From: Anticarsia gemmatalis
Lineage: Eukaryota; Arthropoda; Insecta; Lepidoptera; Erebidae
DNA length: 64,000 nucleotides
Reading direction: 5' to 3'
Assembly (NCBI RefSeq): GCF_050436995.1
Contig: NC_134764.1
Location: 2,108,001 to 2,172,000, forward strand
This document shows, one piece after another, positions 1 through 12,375 of this stretch; positions within the stretch are counted from its first letter, which is position 1; each line of letters opens with the position of its first letter. The translations under genes and the position numbers were made by a program. Below the pieces are notes generated by a model. The model saw nothing but the letters and a program-made list of their open reading frames with translations. It was not told the DNA's origin and searched no databases.

Positions 1-1389
1 AAGAGGCTTTCAAATTGATATACAATAACAAAATAGCCGCCCTGGGAGGCAATTGACATTTTAAATCACATAATATCAATTTGTTAAAAGACTGAAAAGT
101 CACTGTGAATTACCTGCAAAGTATTAGACTATCAGTCCATACTCAACAATTTTTGACATTTTTTATTAAATGAAAATATTTTCTCACAATTTACACCAAA
201 CCTTGGTCTTATCCGTCGCCATTTCAAACGATAAGACAAAGATCAAATCTAGATCGATAAGTTTAGATAAGCTTTTCTGAATTTACAATCTAGTCTTAGA
301 TAAGGAAGTTTGGACGTATAATTATTCAATCATTTCTAAGCTACGGCCTTTAGTTAACTGATTGAATGCAAAATGCAAATGCATTGTGTTACAATGAAAC
401 AAGAGGCGTGGTTTTCTTAGGGAAAAATACTTCAAAATTAAAACTATAAAGCCATGGAAATGTTATACCAATTATGAATTAATTAATGCAAGTAATTATA
501 AAAAGGTCTTAAGTCAGGTCTTGGTTGAAAACGATTATTCCGATTAGAAGCTAGATTTATCGATGATTGTTTTTAAAATCTTCGTGGATATTAATTATGT
601 TTTAATTGGTAAGGACCTTAGCCTTATTTTCAGTAGTTCGTCCTTTTACTGATGTTAATAAGGTTAATTATGGTGTGTGGTTATTATTGTACGTTGCATG
701 TAAGATATTGTTAGTGCCTTTTAAGAAACAATATGAAAGAACACACATACGTATTATTTTCATATATTTTTTTGAATATCTTTGTCTACCTAGATTTATT
801 GCTTGTTAAAACTCCATAAGGTTCAAATAGTTTACCTAACTTTGGACAGGTCATATTTGGACCTAACGATGAAAGTCAATTGTTCAAAAATATATAACAT
901 TAAATGAATACATATTTAAACTGGTTCAGAATTTTATCATCGTGACAAATCACTTTTATACAATCCTTGTTAATTTAAAAAATCCACATACATGCATCTC
1001 ACCACAAAAAAAGAAAAAAAAAACAATTACTAAATTAAAAATATAAATTCATTTGAATAAATACTGCATATCTGCATAAAGCCGTCCGCACCCTTTCACT
1101 GCATTGTCCAAGTTTTGAAGTTCAAGGCGACGGCAACAATCGTATCGTTCTAGATAGTGTGTAGACAGCCGACGTGACAACTGACGCACGTGGCAGCCTT
1201 CCGCATTTTTAAAAACTAAATTTTAATAATAATAGGCCTAATTTTAAATAAATTTGAATATTACTTAAATATGAGATTATTGACGTAATACGTTTTAACT
1301 AAGCCCTTGATAATATTCGGATTTGATGTCATTATGGGCTCAGAAATATGATAAATGTCTTCCTGGCTAATATTTGACCATGGCCACTG
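1..1389. other. Gene-free AT-rich stretch
   Basis: I see no supported gene. The short open frames here have no recognisable domain and no coding-like base bias. One patch at about 1078-1205 is clearly richer in G and C than its surroundings and could be regulatory or a fragment of an unrecognised exon, but it shows no open frame or splice pair that I can defend. Confidence 0.5.
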
Positions 1390-1640
1390 TCAATAAAATT
1401 TGTTGACCAGTTTCATTGAATACGGCCATCGGCAGGAAACTCTTAATAGTGACCAATAAATGCACAATACTGTAGTATGCCCTATTTTTTAAGCCTGAGT
1501 GGTAACCGAAACAACCGGCAAGAGTTCGGACCGTCAGCTTACCGTGCTTTTCGGAGCACGGCAATCGCTGACAGTTTTTTGATAAGAAAAGTAATCTCAG
1601 GCACAGGTTTTTTACCCGAGATTTAATCTAGATGTATTTA
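1390..1640 (-). repeat. Degraded tRNA-type SINE, antisense
   Basis: Read on the minus strand, this matches the SINE copies at 35593 and 56219 in patches kept in the same order: the Helitron-unlike 3' part with CAGTTTCATTGAA, the TGCACAATAC block, the central GGAGCACGG / GGACCG block, and the block next to the tRNA-like head (AATCTCAG...). Many indels separate the patches, so it is an old copy. An open frame of 65 codons at 1367-1564 lies inside it and is not a gene. Confidence 0.6.
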
Positions 1641-2890
1641 TATCAGCCTCTCTTACTATAGCCACAGAGCAGAGGCAGTCAAAAATTATGAAAATTATGA
1701 TACTACAGTTACATTTTATTTATTTATTTAGGGTCTATTATTAACTTTAGTCATATTAAACATGTTTCCCAACCATTAACCTCCGTAGTTGACTAACTAA
1801 TATTGACACTAACCACGGTATTCTAACAAAATTAAGTATTTCGGGTCAAATTATACACAAATTGATTGCACGCTTGATATAGGCATAACTGGAACGGAAA
1901 TTATGTTACCAAACTTTAAGTTAATATCGTAACAAGTTATACTAAATTGGACAAATATGATACCTAATGGGTGTCTATAAAGAATAATAATAATAATGTT
2001 TAAAGTATTTAAACTTTTGCTCTAGTTTACGGTGTTTTAAGGAAACCAAAGATTAAAATTTCAGTTAGTAAAAATGCTTAAGGAAAGCATGAGACCCGAG
2101 CCTGAATGAAGAAATTCAAAGCACATAATAGTTTACATAGAACCAAAATTCTTCAGGAACTATCTGTGTTAGTGTAAAGTTTAAATATCTCATTTACTAC
2201 TTACAGGTACCTAAACATTAATTTACAATGATGACTTACAATGAAACACCTAAACAAACCTTCAAACGACCTCGATTTTTCACAAATATTTCAAGCTGAA
2301 CAAAGATGAATAATAAGAAAAATTCTACCTGAGGAGCGATTAAAAACTATACTATAGCTATGAGTATTATTCGCGGAAATACACGAAAACCTTTATATTT
2401 CAAGTAATTTGAAAGCATAAAATAAATTATCAATACGAAAATCATAATTGTAGGTACTACGATAACAAACGTACGAGCACCAAACGTGGTTAGCGAGACT
2501 TATTCTATGTATTAAAAGAGATAGCACTATTAAGAAACGCTGTCTTTGTCTAACGTTAGAAATCGTACCCTTTATACCAGCTCGAGTAAGACCTTAAAAA
2601 GTTCCTTTCGCACGAAACAACACGAATCACGTAGGGCCTCTATTATGCCAACACAGCATCGGGGGTACCATTTGTTCCCGGTCGTAAAAATACCCATTTT
2701 CTAAGACAAGCCATAAATACTTCTACTACATATTCCATGATATTGATCGGAGATACCTTATAAATAAATCAAGAACATAATAATATAGATGCTACGTACT
2801 AGGGCGAAGGTGAATCTCTCTGTTGAGTCTCATAAGGTTATTGCTGATAAAACTTCTTAATTAGTTTAAAGTAATTGCGATAACCAGGAT
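1641..2890. other. Gene-free AT-rich stretch
   Basis: No gene, RNA gene or recognised repeat was seen. Composition is uniform and AT-rich. All open frames are short and lack coding character. Confidence 0.45.
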
Positions 2891-3075
2891 TTTTAGAACC
2901 GCAGTATACGCGACTACAGGTCACGAGGTCTCGGGTTTTATTCCTGGCTCGCGGAAATTGCGACCGGGCTTTGTCAATTTGAGTTGAAAATTTTATGTTC
3001 TAAGAAGTAGCCCGAAGTTTGGTTACGTGCCCGGCATTTGGCAATAAACGGGCCCTTAACAAGTTTAGTTGAAAT
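2890..3075 (+). repeat. Old tRNA-derived SINE (tail family with GGCGTGA end)
   Basis: A tRNA-like head is visible: GAGGTCTCGGGTT followed by ATTCCTGGC corresponds to the pol III B box region of the better copies at 35593 and 56219. The body then shows GCCCGAAGTTTGG and TGCCCGGCATTTGGCAATAA, a block that also occurs antisense at about 24040-24070. The copy is eroded and its 3' end is unclear. No function is implied beyond retroposition by a partner LINE. Confidence 0.55.
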
Positions 3076-3932
3076 ATTCTCAACAAATTGTTACCTAGAG
3101 ATTAACCATCCAATTGGCTATAACATAAGCAACCTAGTAAATAGCGAAAATTGCATAATACAATACACCTATATCTGTAAATCTTTGGTTCTAGTGAGGA
3201 CTTATAAAGAGAAACGATTCCATTCCTACCCCTTTCGAACCCCACAGATATAAATGTTCCTACCCGTCAGAGTTACAAATGTGTGTCACGTGCGAGCCCA
3301 CGGTACACAGGCTCTGAGGCAACACAAGCGGGACACGTCCGTGCAAATCCCAAGCCTCCCGAGATTAATCTCCACACGTTTAACTCCGATATTTATATTC
3401 AGTTCTACGTGACGACTGGAATAATGTTGCGATTGCGTTGAATAGTAAATACAAGTGTTTTTTTTTGCATTTAAGTTTGTGTAATACATCAAAGGAAACA
3501 ACGTTAAATCGTATCAAAATCTGAAACAATGAATATAAAACATGTAAAACGATATCGCGATTTAGCCATGAAAGCGTGATAGAGAGACAGACAGATTTTA
3601 GTATGGATAGAAATTGAATCTTTGGCACCCTATACAATAATTATGATGTAGCGACTATGTTTCGTCATTACTACTTTAAACTGAAAATTCATACTTTCGC
3701 TGAAAAAACGTACCTACACATTTTTCTTAACCAAGGATCGAATCAAGAGAAGGACCCAAAATCACACTAACAGTCACATATACTAGCTGTTAGAACAGTT
3801 TATTTCAATAAATTATAATAATTATGATAATAATATGTTAATATTCTCACGGTCAATATCATGGACAATATACATAACACATCACAACAAAAATATAACA
3901 TTGAACATAAAATATAATTTATTGTTTTATAA

Positions 3933-4452
3933 TCCAAATTCATGGACTAATTCTTGGATGAAGACGTTACTCAAGGGCGACCTTGCAATGGTACATAAAC
4001 GTAGACTCATCGACATGTGTATCTTGCCTGTCCTAACTTACGGTGCTCAAACCTGGTCTCTGACCGAGACTCAGAAGTCTAAACTTAAAGTTTGCCAAAG
4101 AGCTATCGAGCGGAGCGTATTAGGCCTAAAACTCGCAGACCGCATACGTAACACCGTTATACGCTCCAAAACAGGAGTCGCGGATGTTGGCAAGAAAGCT
4201 GCCAAACTTAAGTGGGATTGGGCGGGTCATGTTGTTCGGATGCATCCAGATAGGTGGGCAAGTATCGTCACAAAATGGATGCCTGAAGGTCGTCGACGAC
4301 GGCGAGGTAGGCCGAGGAAACGTTGGCGTGACGATTTGGACACCTATCTGGAAGGGTGGCAAGAGATGGCTGAGGATAGAGACCGGTGGAGGAGTTTGGG
4401 GGAGACCTTTGCCCAACAATGGGACAGTATAGGTTAAAAAAAAAAAAAAAAA
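3933..4452 (+). mobile_element. 5'-truncated non-LTR retrotransposon, C-terminal end of RTE-like reverse transcriptase
   Basis: The open frame ending at 4437 encodes about 165 residues of the C-terminal part of a LINE reverse transcriptase. Visible landmarks are CILPVLTYGAQTWSLTE (thumb region), the QRAIERSVLGLKL and IRNTVIRSKTGVADV blocks, WDWAGHVVRMHPDRWA, and the basic GRPRKRWRDDL block, ending in WRSLGETFAQQWDS. These are typical of RTE-related elements of moths. The catalytic YADD region and endonuclease domain are missing, so this is a dead 5'-truncated insertion. The frame opens further upstream at 3835, but the first 30 or so codons look unrelated. A run of 17 A residues (4436-4452) directly after the stop is the retroposition tail. 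The tail and open frame suggest it is fairly young. Confidence 0.88.
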
Positions 4453-4538
4453 TCTTGGGCTAGAAGCAAAAAGGACAACACATACAAAGATTATTACACA
4501 TACAATCATACATACATAGAAATAAAAGCGCGGGAAAA

Positions 4539-4603
4539 TGTGTGTGTGTGTGTGTCTGTGTGTGTTTATGTATGTGTGTATATGTGTGTGTGTATGTGTG
4601 TGT
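4539..4603. repeat. Imperfect (TG)n microsatellite
   Basis: About 65 bp of TG repeats interrupted by TC, TT and TA units, 86 bp downstream of the LINE poly(A) tail. Confidence 0.9.
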
Positions 4604-4954
4604 CCGATTACTCATATAAAAGGAAACAAGATATAGAATACGGAAGTTTATTTATAAGATTATTATTACCGTGGGTTTTTATAATAAATGTGACAGTTTC
4701 ATTTGCATAATAATTCGCATATTTTATATTAGGAATTTTATATCACCTTCATCAATTGCCTAATAATTTGTACTTGACGTACTTTGTGACCTTAGACCGT
4801 GAATACGCAGTTAGGAAATAAACCAGATATTAAAAAGTAAAATAACTAGGCTCAGGGACTCCCTACAAGACAGGACGTCTTAGTAGCGCACTTCATTTGC
4901 CCAGTTTTACTAAAAACCAACTTCTTCCTTCCCTTTTGAAGTAAAAATGCTTTG

Positions 4955-5010
4955 TCATAACATAACATATAATCAAGCCTACTTCCAACAGGGGTAGGGC
5001 CGAGGCCAAA
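4955..5010 (-). repeat. SINE 3' tail fragment, antisense
   Basis: On the minus strand this reads CCTACCCCTGTTGGAAGTAG followed by a GATTATATGTTATG tail. This is the shared 3' end of one SINE family, also seen at 21238, 25447, 31590 and 33430. Only the 3' end is preserved. Confidence 0.5.
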
Positions 5011-5079
5011 GAACGCGAAAGACACGAAAAATTACGAGCAAACTAAAGTACTTACTTTCCTTATCTCCTACTATTATAA

Positions 5080-5220
5080 TAGCGCGAGATCATCGCAACG
5101 TCGATCTGCATCATATTCTGAACACGATTTCTGTGTGCGTCTGTTGGACTCAAATCCGTCACATGGTTTGCCCATCTATCAGGATGCATACGAGAAATAT
5201 GTCTGGCCTACTTTCTTTGA
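5080..5220 (-). mobile_element. Relic of RTE reverse-transcriptase C-terminus, antisense
   Basis: The minus strand of about 5130-5215 translates to HISRMHPDRWANHVTDLSPT, clearly related to the HVVRMHPDRWASIVTKWMPE segment of the LINE at 3933. Beyond this the frame is broken, although the bases can be followed into the GRPRKRW region (minus strand near 5090-5130). It is a pseudogenised fragment, lying about 0.6 kb from the younger LINE and in the opposite orientation. Confidence 0.65.
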
Positions 5221-5289
5221 CCTCTTTTTAAAGGAAAAATAAATATATTATTTAAGGATCCGTCCGTTCTACCTTAGATTTATACAGAA

Positions 5290-5528
5290 CTAGCTGACCC
5301 GCACAACTTCGCTTGCGTCACATTAAAGAGAATGGGTGAAAATTTTCCCCGTTTTTGTAACATTTTTTACTGGTACTCTGCTCCTATTGGTCGCAGCGAA
5401 ATAATATATAGCCTATAACCTTCTTCAATAAATGGGCTATCTAACACCTTAAGAATGTTTCAAATCGGACCAGTAGATCCTGAGATTAGCGCGTTCAAAC
5501 AAACAAGCAAACAAACAAGTAGTATAGA
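5290..5528 (-). mobile_element. Non-autonomous Helitron (family A)
   Basis: On the minus strand the element begins with TC and ends with CTAG, and it lies between A and T host bases, as Helitrons do. Just before CTAG there is a hairpin (CGCAAGCGAAGTTGTG type). The sequence aligns along its length with 17939-18196 and 20462-20713, including the block CTACTGGTCCGATTTGAAA. The 5' end is degraded compared with those copies. No RepHel helicase is encoded here. Confidence 0.75.
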
Positions 5529-7901
5529 TTTTCTTTACTCCTAAACATGAAAGGCTATCAGCGCTCGTGTTTAACTAAGGTATCCTTGACTAAACGCAAG
5601 GTAAACGATACAATTTAGCATTATGAATAATAAACAGCATGATTGTTAAACGAATAGACCTCTTTTTGTTAAGTACTGTTAAATTAAACGTAGTCATTGA
5701 TACTAATAGTGCAACAAAAGATGCAGTTTGAAATAGAAAATTGACTTTTTGTTTGCTTGCGTGATTGTTTGATTGTATTTCCTGGTTTAAGAGCGAAAAT
5801 AGTATGCAAATTAAGTGTAATAAATTGTTTGGAGTGGTAAAAACGACGAGTACTACGATTTTTGTTGGTTTTTGCGTCTTTTTGTTTTTCTCAAGCAGTA
5901 AGTTGTATTATTTACAAGCCTTGTAGTGGAATTACATTCACCTGCTCGTTAGTATTCATTCACATCATCAGTCTGACATTTTATTTTACTTTTCACATAG
6001 GAATGCAACTTGTCGTGTCCCATATATTGACGACAGTAATTAAGTTGAATTAAAGTCTCTAAAGCTTCCAAAACAATGTGCTAAGAAATCTATATTTTTC
6101 CAAAAACCGAAAAAACGCTGCCTAAGTAAAAATATATTCATCAAAATCAAATTCCAAACTCAACCTTGTCTACAATTCTGTCAATTAGATAACAGTTACA
6201 AAGTCGGTCACTCTCGACCATTAGCATATGCATTATGAGACACGACAGGTCGTAAGCGACACGTGTCATCGACCCACCTATTGCATAGATCTATAACACT
6301 GATGACATGAACACGAATTACTTCAAGGTCTGTGAATTTGTTATTGTTGAAGGTAAACATACTGCGGGTCTTGTTTTAACAATCAGACAGGATTAAAATG
6401 TGTAGATTGGTGACATTTTTGGCGAAATTAATAACCATTATGTATTGCTTGCGAGCCTGCTCTATCGTGTTATATAGCGAAAAAGTAGCCTGCGTCCTTT
6501 ACCGGGATGTAATCTATTAGCTTTATAATTTTTACCTATATTTATTGTTCAGTAATTTTGTCGTTGTAAAAGGTAGAGTAAGGGTCAAGTAGAAAGATCT
6601 CATTTGGTTTTAGAAATATTAGCTGCTCTAACTTATCTATACAAATATTGTATAAATAAATCTGTTACGATTTCACTTGTTGAAAACATTTTAGGCAGTA
6701 CGATACCTAGCATTTTGTACAACAAAAGATCGTCATATTATTTTCACTATTTAAGCTTGAAGTCCAAAATCTTATACTGAAATGAAACATTACTCCTTAA
6801 TACAGTTGTTGTAACTCAGTTTGAACTAACCTATTTTAGTAAGCGAAAATCGTAAACTAATTTACATACTAAGAGTGAATTAGCTGAAAACTTCAGGTTC
6901 AAGAGATCTTTGAGCAGATCTTTATCTAGTTGTTACTTAGGTGTCTCTGTCACCTCGCCTTTGACTGAACTTTAATTAGCTAAGTTTATCTTTGAGTTCA
7001 TTTAAAACTGTTTAAGGACTTATACAGACGTTGGTCTTGATGTCAGTATTTAAAGAGATATGGTGCTAGTTTAAAAAGAAAAGCCTCCTTTTGGTGCATT
7101 TATTGCCTTAATAATGTTGAGATATTAAATTATATTAAAACTCATTTAGTTTTTTGTAATGCAAATTAAAATCTTATAGTGGACCGGATGTTTCCTACAA
7201 CATTAGTATTATCATAAATCAATATAAAGTCTTTGATTCCTAATCTTGGAAACACTGAGGTAGAAAATGATTGATACAATATTAGTTTTTTTGGTTTTAT
7301 TGGATAAAATGGCATATTATACATTTTAGGCATAGGTCATTTCAGTTATCTTCACTCATTCTTGTCCACAGCATAGGCATTAGAATAGGCTAGCAAAATA
7401 TTTGAAATGACCAAGCAAAAATCTAAAATATATCCTTAAGGAACATTTAGTAAGAGTTATTCAAAAGTTAAATGTATACAGTCACTTTTGTTTTAAAGTA
7501 GATTAATGAATTGGTCCCCAGAGCGTATGTCGTTAATTTTTAAGTAGCAAGTTGTGTAAGCATTACGCAGTTGTACTCCATTATAATTAAAAGAACAACA
7601 AACATTACTGAACTAAGACTAACCACTTAGCATATTTAGAACGGAATAGGCTGGATATTAACGCAAAGAGGTAGGCAGAAGTAGCGTAACTATGACCCCG
7701 GGAATCTACAAATGTTTATTGTGAGCGACCTAGAACTTCAGTACTCTAAAGTACCTTACTAAGCATTACTAGGCATGATACTCATAGCGCACTTAGGTCA
7801 GGGGACAATAGACCTATGGCTTTAACTACATACCCGGGAAATTAGGAGTTAATGTCATAGTTTACATAGACCAAGATTTTGGGCAAAGTAATATAGTAGT
7901 A
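5529..7901. other. Gene-free AT-rich stretch
   Basis: I see no supported gene. The short segment at about 7664-7695 resembles, on the minus strand, the SINE tail block CTTCTGCCTACCTC. Nothing else could be assigned. The 63-codon frame at 5862-6053 is hydrophobic by composition but has no recognisable family. Confidence 0.4.
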
Positions 7902-8088
7902 CTAGCTGATCCGGCAAACGTTGTTTTGCCATATGAATAAAAAAAATGTCACTTAGGGGTATGAAAAATAGATGTTGGCCGATTCTCAGACCCACTCAAT
8001 ATGCTAACAAAATTTCATTAGAATCGGTCAAGCCGTTTCGGAGGAGTATGGCAACGAAAACTGTGACGCGAGAATTTTATATATTAGA
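7902..8088 (-). mobile_element. Non-autonomous Helitron (family B)
   Basis: Minus-strand reading starts TCTAATATATAAAATTCTCG and ends CTAG, flanked by A and T. The 3' end carries the stem GGCAAA...TTTTGCC a few bases before CTAG. This matches the structural definition of a Helitron 3' end. An 82-codon open frame overlaps it by chance. Confidence 0.75.
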
Positions 8089-8844
8089 TAACAATGTTTC
8101 TATTAAAAGTGGACATCCGAAAAAAAGGTCAAATTATACTTTTCAAATATCCATAGATCCCGAGAAATATACTAATACTAGCGGACTGGTATAGTACAAT
8201 TTTACCCCGTTGACTCCATTCCCACGGGAATTTGATCCCATCGGTCCCATTTTAGTTGAAGTACTTGTTCAAAAGTTACGCGCGTACATTTATTTCAGTG
8301 ATCCATTTTTATTTACATAAATCAAAAATTCAACAATAACTTTTACTGACTGTTAACTTGTTTTACGGATACGCTAAAAAGTCATACATAAATATGGTCA
8401 TAGCCTATACAAGCTTTCTTAAACACACACCGGCTATAAAAAACCTTCACACACACATAATGTCTAATATTTCGCAGATACTAATCATTGGTCATGACCG
8501 AGGCCGACCTCGCTACCGGCAGTCATGTCTCAACTCTCGTGTACACAGTATATAGTAACGATCGTTGACGGAAGTTAACGATACTGTCAGATATCGTTAC
8601 TTATTGTCTTCGTGAATATTTGTTGGACACGATTGTATTGTTGAGGCTTATAAATTATTATGTTATCTGAGAATAATTAGGTATGTACAGATTATATGAA
8701 TTAAGAAACCAAACGGTAAGGAAATTAGACTAGCGATTTGGGTAATTAGTAACTTCGAATACGACACATTGCATAACGTGATTTGAGTAATAGAAGTGCC
8801 AGACTTATTAAGAATTGGTTAATAGGAATAGAAAAAGTCTTAGC

Positions 8845-8940
8845 GCCGTGGCGACCCCACAAACTTGAACTATTGACCCCTCTACACGTTAAGTAAATAA
8901 AATTGTATCCTCGGGAAAACGTAATCCAAAGGAAATTTTT
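8845..8940 (+). repeat. Relic half of the fold-back element
   Basis: GTGGCGACCCCACAAACTT and, further on, ATAAAATTG with TCCTC occur in the same order and orientation as in the right arm of the fold-back element at 35309-35498. Only about 95 bp is recognisable and the partner arm is absent. Confidence 0.5.
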
Positions 8941-9426
8941 AAATGACAAAAGTGTTAAAGACCGTACAACAAAATTTTGGTATTATCTTGGATGATCAGG
9001 AAAATATACAGTTTTGCAATAATGACTATTCTGACCTAAAATAAGCTATAAGTATTCTATCCACCTTCAGACCCCCATTGAGAATAAAAACAACAATATA
9101 TCACTAAAAGTGCCACTGAAATACAAAATAGAATTACCCAATGCTATTTAGTTCAATTGATAATTGAATCTAAAAGTTAAAAGTCACATTAGTAGAACAA
9201 GTTAGACAGAAACAAAACACCAAATAATAGGTTTAAATGCCCCACTTTGTATAAAGTTAGAATTGTAGACCGACTGGTTTAAGCATTGAATATTTAGTTG
9301 TAGTTATAAAGTGGATTTAAGCTCATTTTGAACTCTATTTTGTTAATATATTTAGCGTTAGTTAAACGCTAACCAATGTAAATTAAGGTTGTTTTTAGCT
9401 CGATCATTTGTCTTTTATACACGCTT

Positions 9427-9590
9427 ACTGTAGCTCAATTCTCTTTTGTTATCGACTACCGACAACCGACCTGTCATCGAGAAATTTTGTATGAAAATCT
9501 GATCAGCGCCTCTGACGGGCGTCGTAGAAACTGTCGATAGCTAGCCGGTTGTCGGTAATCGATAGTGGTAGAGAATCGAGGTACTGGCTA
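9427..9590. mobile_element. Small terminal-inverted-repeat element (MITE)
   Basis: About 45 bp at the left end (TTATCGACTACCGACAACCG region) are the inverted complement of the right end (CGGTTGTCGGTAATCGATAG region). The middle carries TTTTGTATGAAAATCTGATC and AGCGCCTCT, which recur at 30100-30155 and 54235-54290. It has no coding capacity. I infer a cut-and-paste DNA transposon derivative; the superfamily is not determined. Confidence 0.7.
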
Positions 9591-12240
9591 CTACTATTAT
9601 AAAGTTAAGATTTTGAAGTTTTAAATATAGTTCTAAACCTGAATTAAAATTATTTAGAAATCAATTTGATGTTTAGTTTAAATAAAGATTCAGATAGAAC
9701 ATAATTAGAAATCGACACTTTTTGCATTAATATAGGGGATGAAAGTTTAAATGCGATTGGAGTCGCGGGGCCGCTAGGTTTCCGTATTGAGCTCATTATT
9801 CTTAACCCGTTTGAACAAAATTATTATCGTCTCGTTGTTATATCATTGCTAGGTAAACGATTCTAATTACTAAGCAAAACAGTTGCTAAGGTATTATTTT
9901 AATTGAAGAGCATCCATCACTCGTATGAGTTCATCTTAATGATATTCACTCACTCATGAAACGTTATATAATCACCCATCGTGATCATTTTATTAATACG
10001 CATTGATGCATGTGTATACTAATTATTCATGCAAGGCACACACCTACTCAATTATTGCCGGTTTTATATGGGAATAACATAAATCTGTCTATTCTTTGAC
10101 ATTTGAACATAGAAATACTGATGTGAACATAAAAACTGCATCGAATTATTAGTTTCACGCATGATTATTCAATTTGATGATTGACTGTTTAAAATGAGGA
10201 GGGTCAAAGTTTATTTAATACTTTAGAATGATTTCATATTTAGCCTGTTGTATCTTTGATAAACTGCTGTCAGAGAAGACTAGGGTTGTGGCCGTAATAG
10301 TTCGTTGATATAATAAAGTAAGAAAGTCATTTAAAAAGTGGTTTATCATAGAAATACCGAGACGATAGAAGGACATAAGTCTGTCAGCCTGTTTCAAGAA
10401 AATAATAAGGTAAAAAATAAGGGAAGACTATAGTCCAGCAGCGAGTTATAAAAATGTAGCATGGCTGAAAAATCTTAAATATCATATAATTGTAAAGTCT
10501 ATTACCCTGGATCGTATATCCAAGCTACAATTAGACTTAAAAACCTTGCATAAGCTTCAAGTAGCAACAGGACAGGCTTCAAAACTCCTACGCAAAATCA
10601 AATTATTCAAACAGGGAAACAGCAAGCTCGTGACTAGCCCCAAGTAACACCAGTACCTAGTCACCTAGCTATGTTAAACACTTAACATTGTTTATGAAAC
10701 CGCGTCATACTTGTGGTGACCATAAATCTCGATTTAAAACGGAATTGTCAATCTTCAGATTATGTGACCCAAAGTCCTCAAAGAAAGTAAAAATGTCCCA
10801 GTTAAAGGTAACTATGTCCAATAATAACCCACTTTCCAGGCATCAAAATCGTTATCGTTATTTTAGACAAGTAACAGACTCCATTTTTGAGTCTATCCCA
10901 TTAGACTCATTGTGTTGTCTCGTGTGTTGCCTTTTACACTCCTCTGTAGAAGTTGTCCCATCAACTACTATTATTATTGTCCCAAAGTTGTCATTTCGTA
11001 GCAAATTGGAATACTGGAGCTAACAAAATCACGTCCAACTTATTTAGTGTTAAATAGTGTTTCATTGAAACTGGTTCTGAAATTCCTTCTTCCTAGATAC
11101 ACGCGAGTCGGCGTTTAAATTCCTTCTTCTTAGAAATAAGCAAGTCGGAGTTTGTCCCGCTGCTACTCAAATTGTATACCACACAATGGTCGATTGTAAC
11201 ACAGATAAGCCAAGTTTGTATCAATATCGTGACACGACCCGGCTAGATCGCTACAGGCGGATATTTTACTAAATTATGTCTGTTGTTGTCTGTTTTGCAT
11301 GCATTTTATTTGAATATGATTAATCAATGGTTGATTACATGAATAATTGTGGTCATTTGAATATGATATTGATGTATGTGGGCGATTTTATGGTATTTTA
11401 AATGTGTTTTGATTTATTAGAGGAAATAGAGGCTTTGTTTTTACATTGACAGACCTCACAGTGATGGAATAGAACCGTTTGCTTTGTACTTTTCAGGCAC
11501 ACTGCAATTTTCGTCTCGTATTTTTCTAATCAAAAGTTCAGTTTCAGTGTCCATTTTGATTGTAGATCTAATAAACTGTCATCTAATTCCTATAAATCTT
11601 TGTTCCGTGTGGCAACTAAGCTCCAAACTTTCGCGGTTAGAGACAATCTATATCAGTATTTTACCGACTCCAAGCGCCCTAAATATGCCGAAATCTCTGA
11701 CTATCGATAAAATATTCAAAGCTACAAACAAATTAAGCCCTGATTAACTAATATATAGGCTAACTAGATTCCCGACAAGCAGTCTACAACACATTATAAA
11801 GACGGACATTTAATGAGCTAATCACGTCTCATTGCACCTGACACTGATTCACTGCAATAATGAGAATTATGACAACATAAGTGCATAGAATAGTTGATTT
11901 TATGTAAAATAACATCATCAGCTATTATGTGAATATCATGGTGTTGAATCATAATGCACATAGTGTCTTCTTCACTGTAAAAGCATAATTTATTAAATAA
12001 GTTTACAAAGACACTATCCTACTAGAAGTTTTGATAATAAAGAGTCATATTTTCGTAGTTAAACGCTATGTTATGCTTTCTTATGAAAAAAGAAAACCCT
12101 TTTAAAAAACAGTAGCAGCAACACCATCTCAGTGTAATTTCTAGACCATATTATAAACCACAAGAGCTGCATGAAATAATATACTTACTTATAATAATAT
12201 CCATGTATCGTCATTGTAAGTCCCATGCTTAAGGGGGTGA
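9591..12240. other. Gene-free stretch with one short tandem repeat
   Basis: No gene is supported. The 111-codon frame at 10688-11023 has no recognised domain and no splice or codon-bias support. At 11081-11154 a 37-bp unit starting AATTCCTTCTTC and ending near GTCGG.GTTT is repeated twice, with about 80% identity. The rest is AT-rich and unassigned. Confidence 0.4.
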
Positions 12241-12375
12241 ACTTATTACCATAGTACCGCGAGTATTACCGGCCTACTATTGAGAAAATCGAACCCCAAA
12301 CCTCGAATTCCCGCATTCTTCTCCATAGAAAAGTCATATGCACTACCGCTCACATGCAGTCAAAACACCGGAAAA
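12235..12375 (-). repeat. Old tRNA-derived SINE head, antisense
   Basis: On the minus strand GAGCGGTAGTGCATATGAC is followed after a gap by GAGGTTTGGGGTTCGATTTT, the order and spacing of A and B boxes in a tRNA-derived SINE head. The body is not clearly preserved. Confidence 0.45.

Noticed and set aside
4126..4509. Minus-strand frame of 127 codons
   Set aside because: It is the antisense shadow of the LINE reverse-transcriptase frame and its poly(A) tail.
10688..11023. 111-codon frame
   Set aside because: AT-rich, no domain, no conserved motif visible, and no flanking splice signals of coding type.
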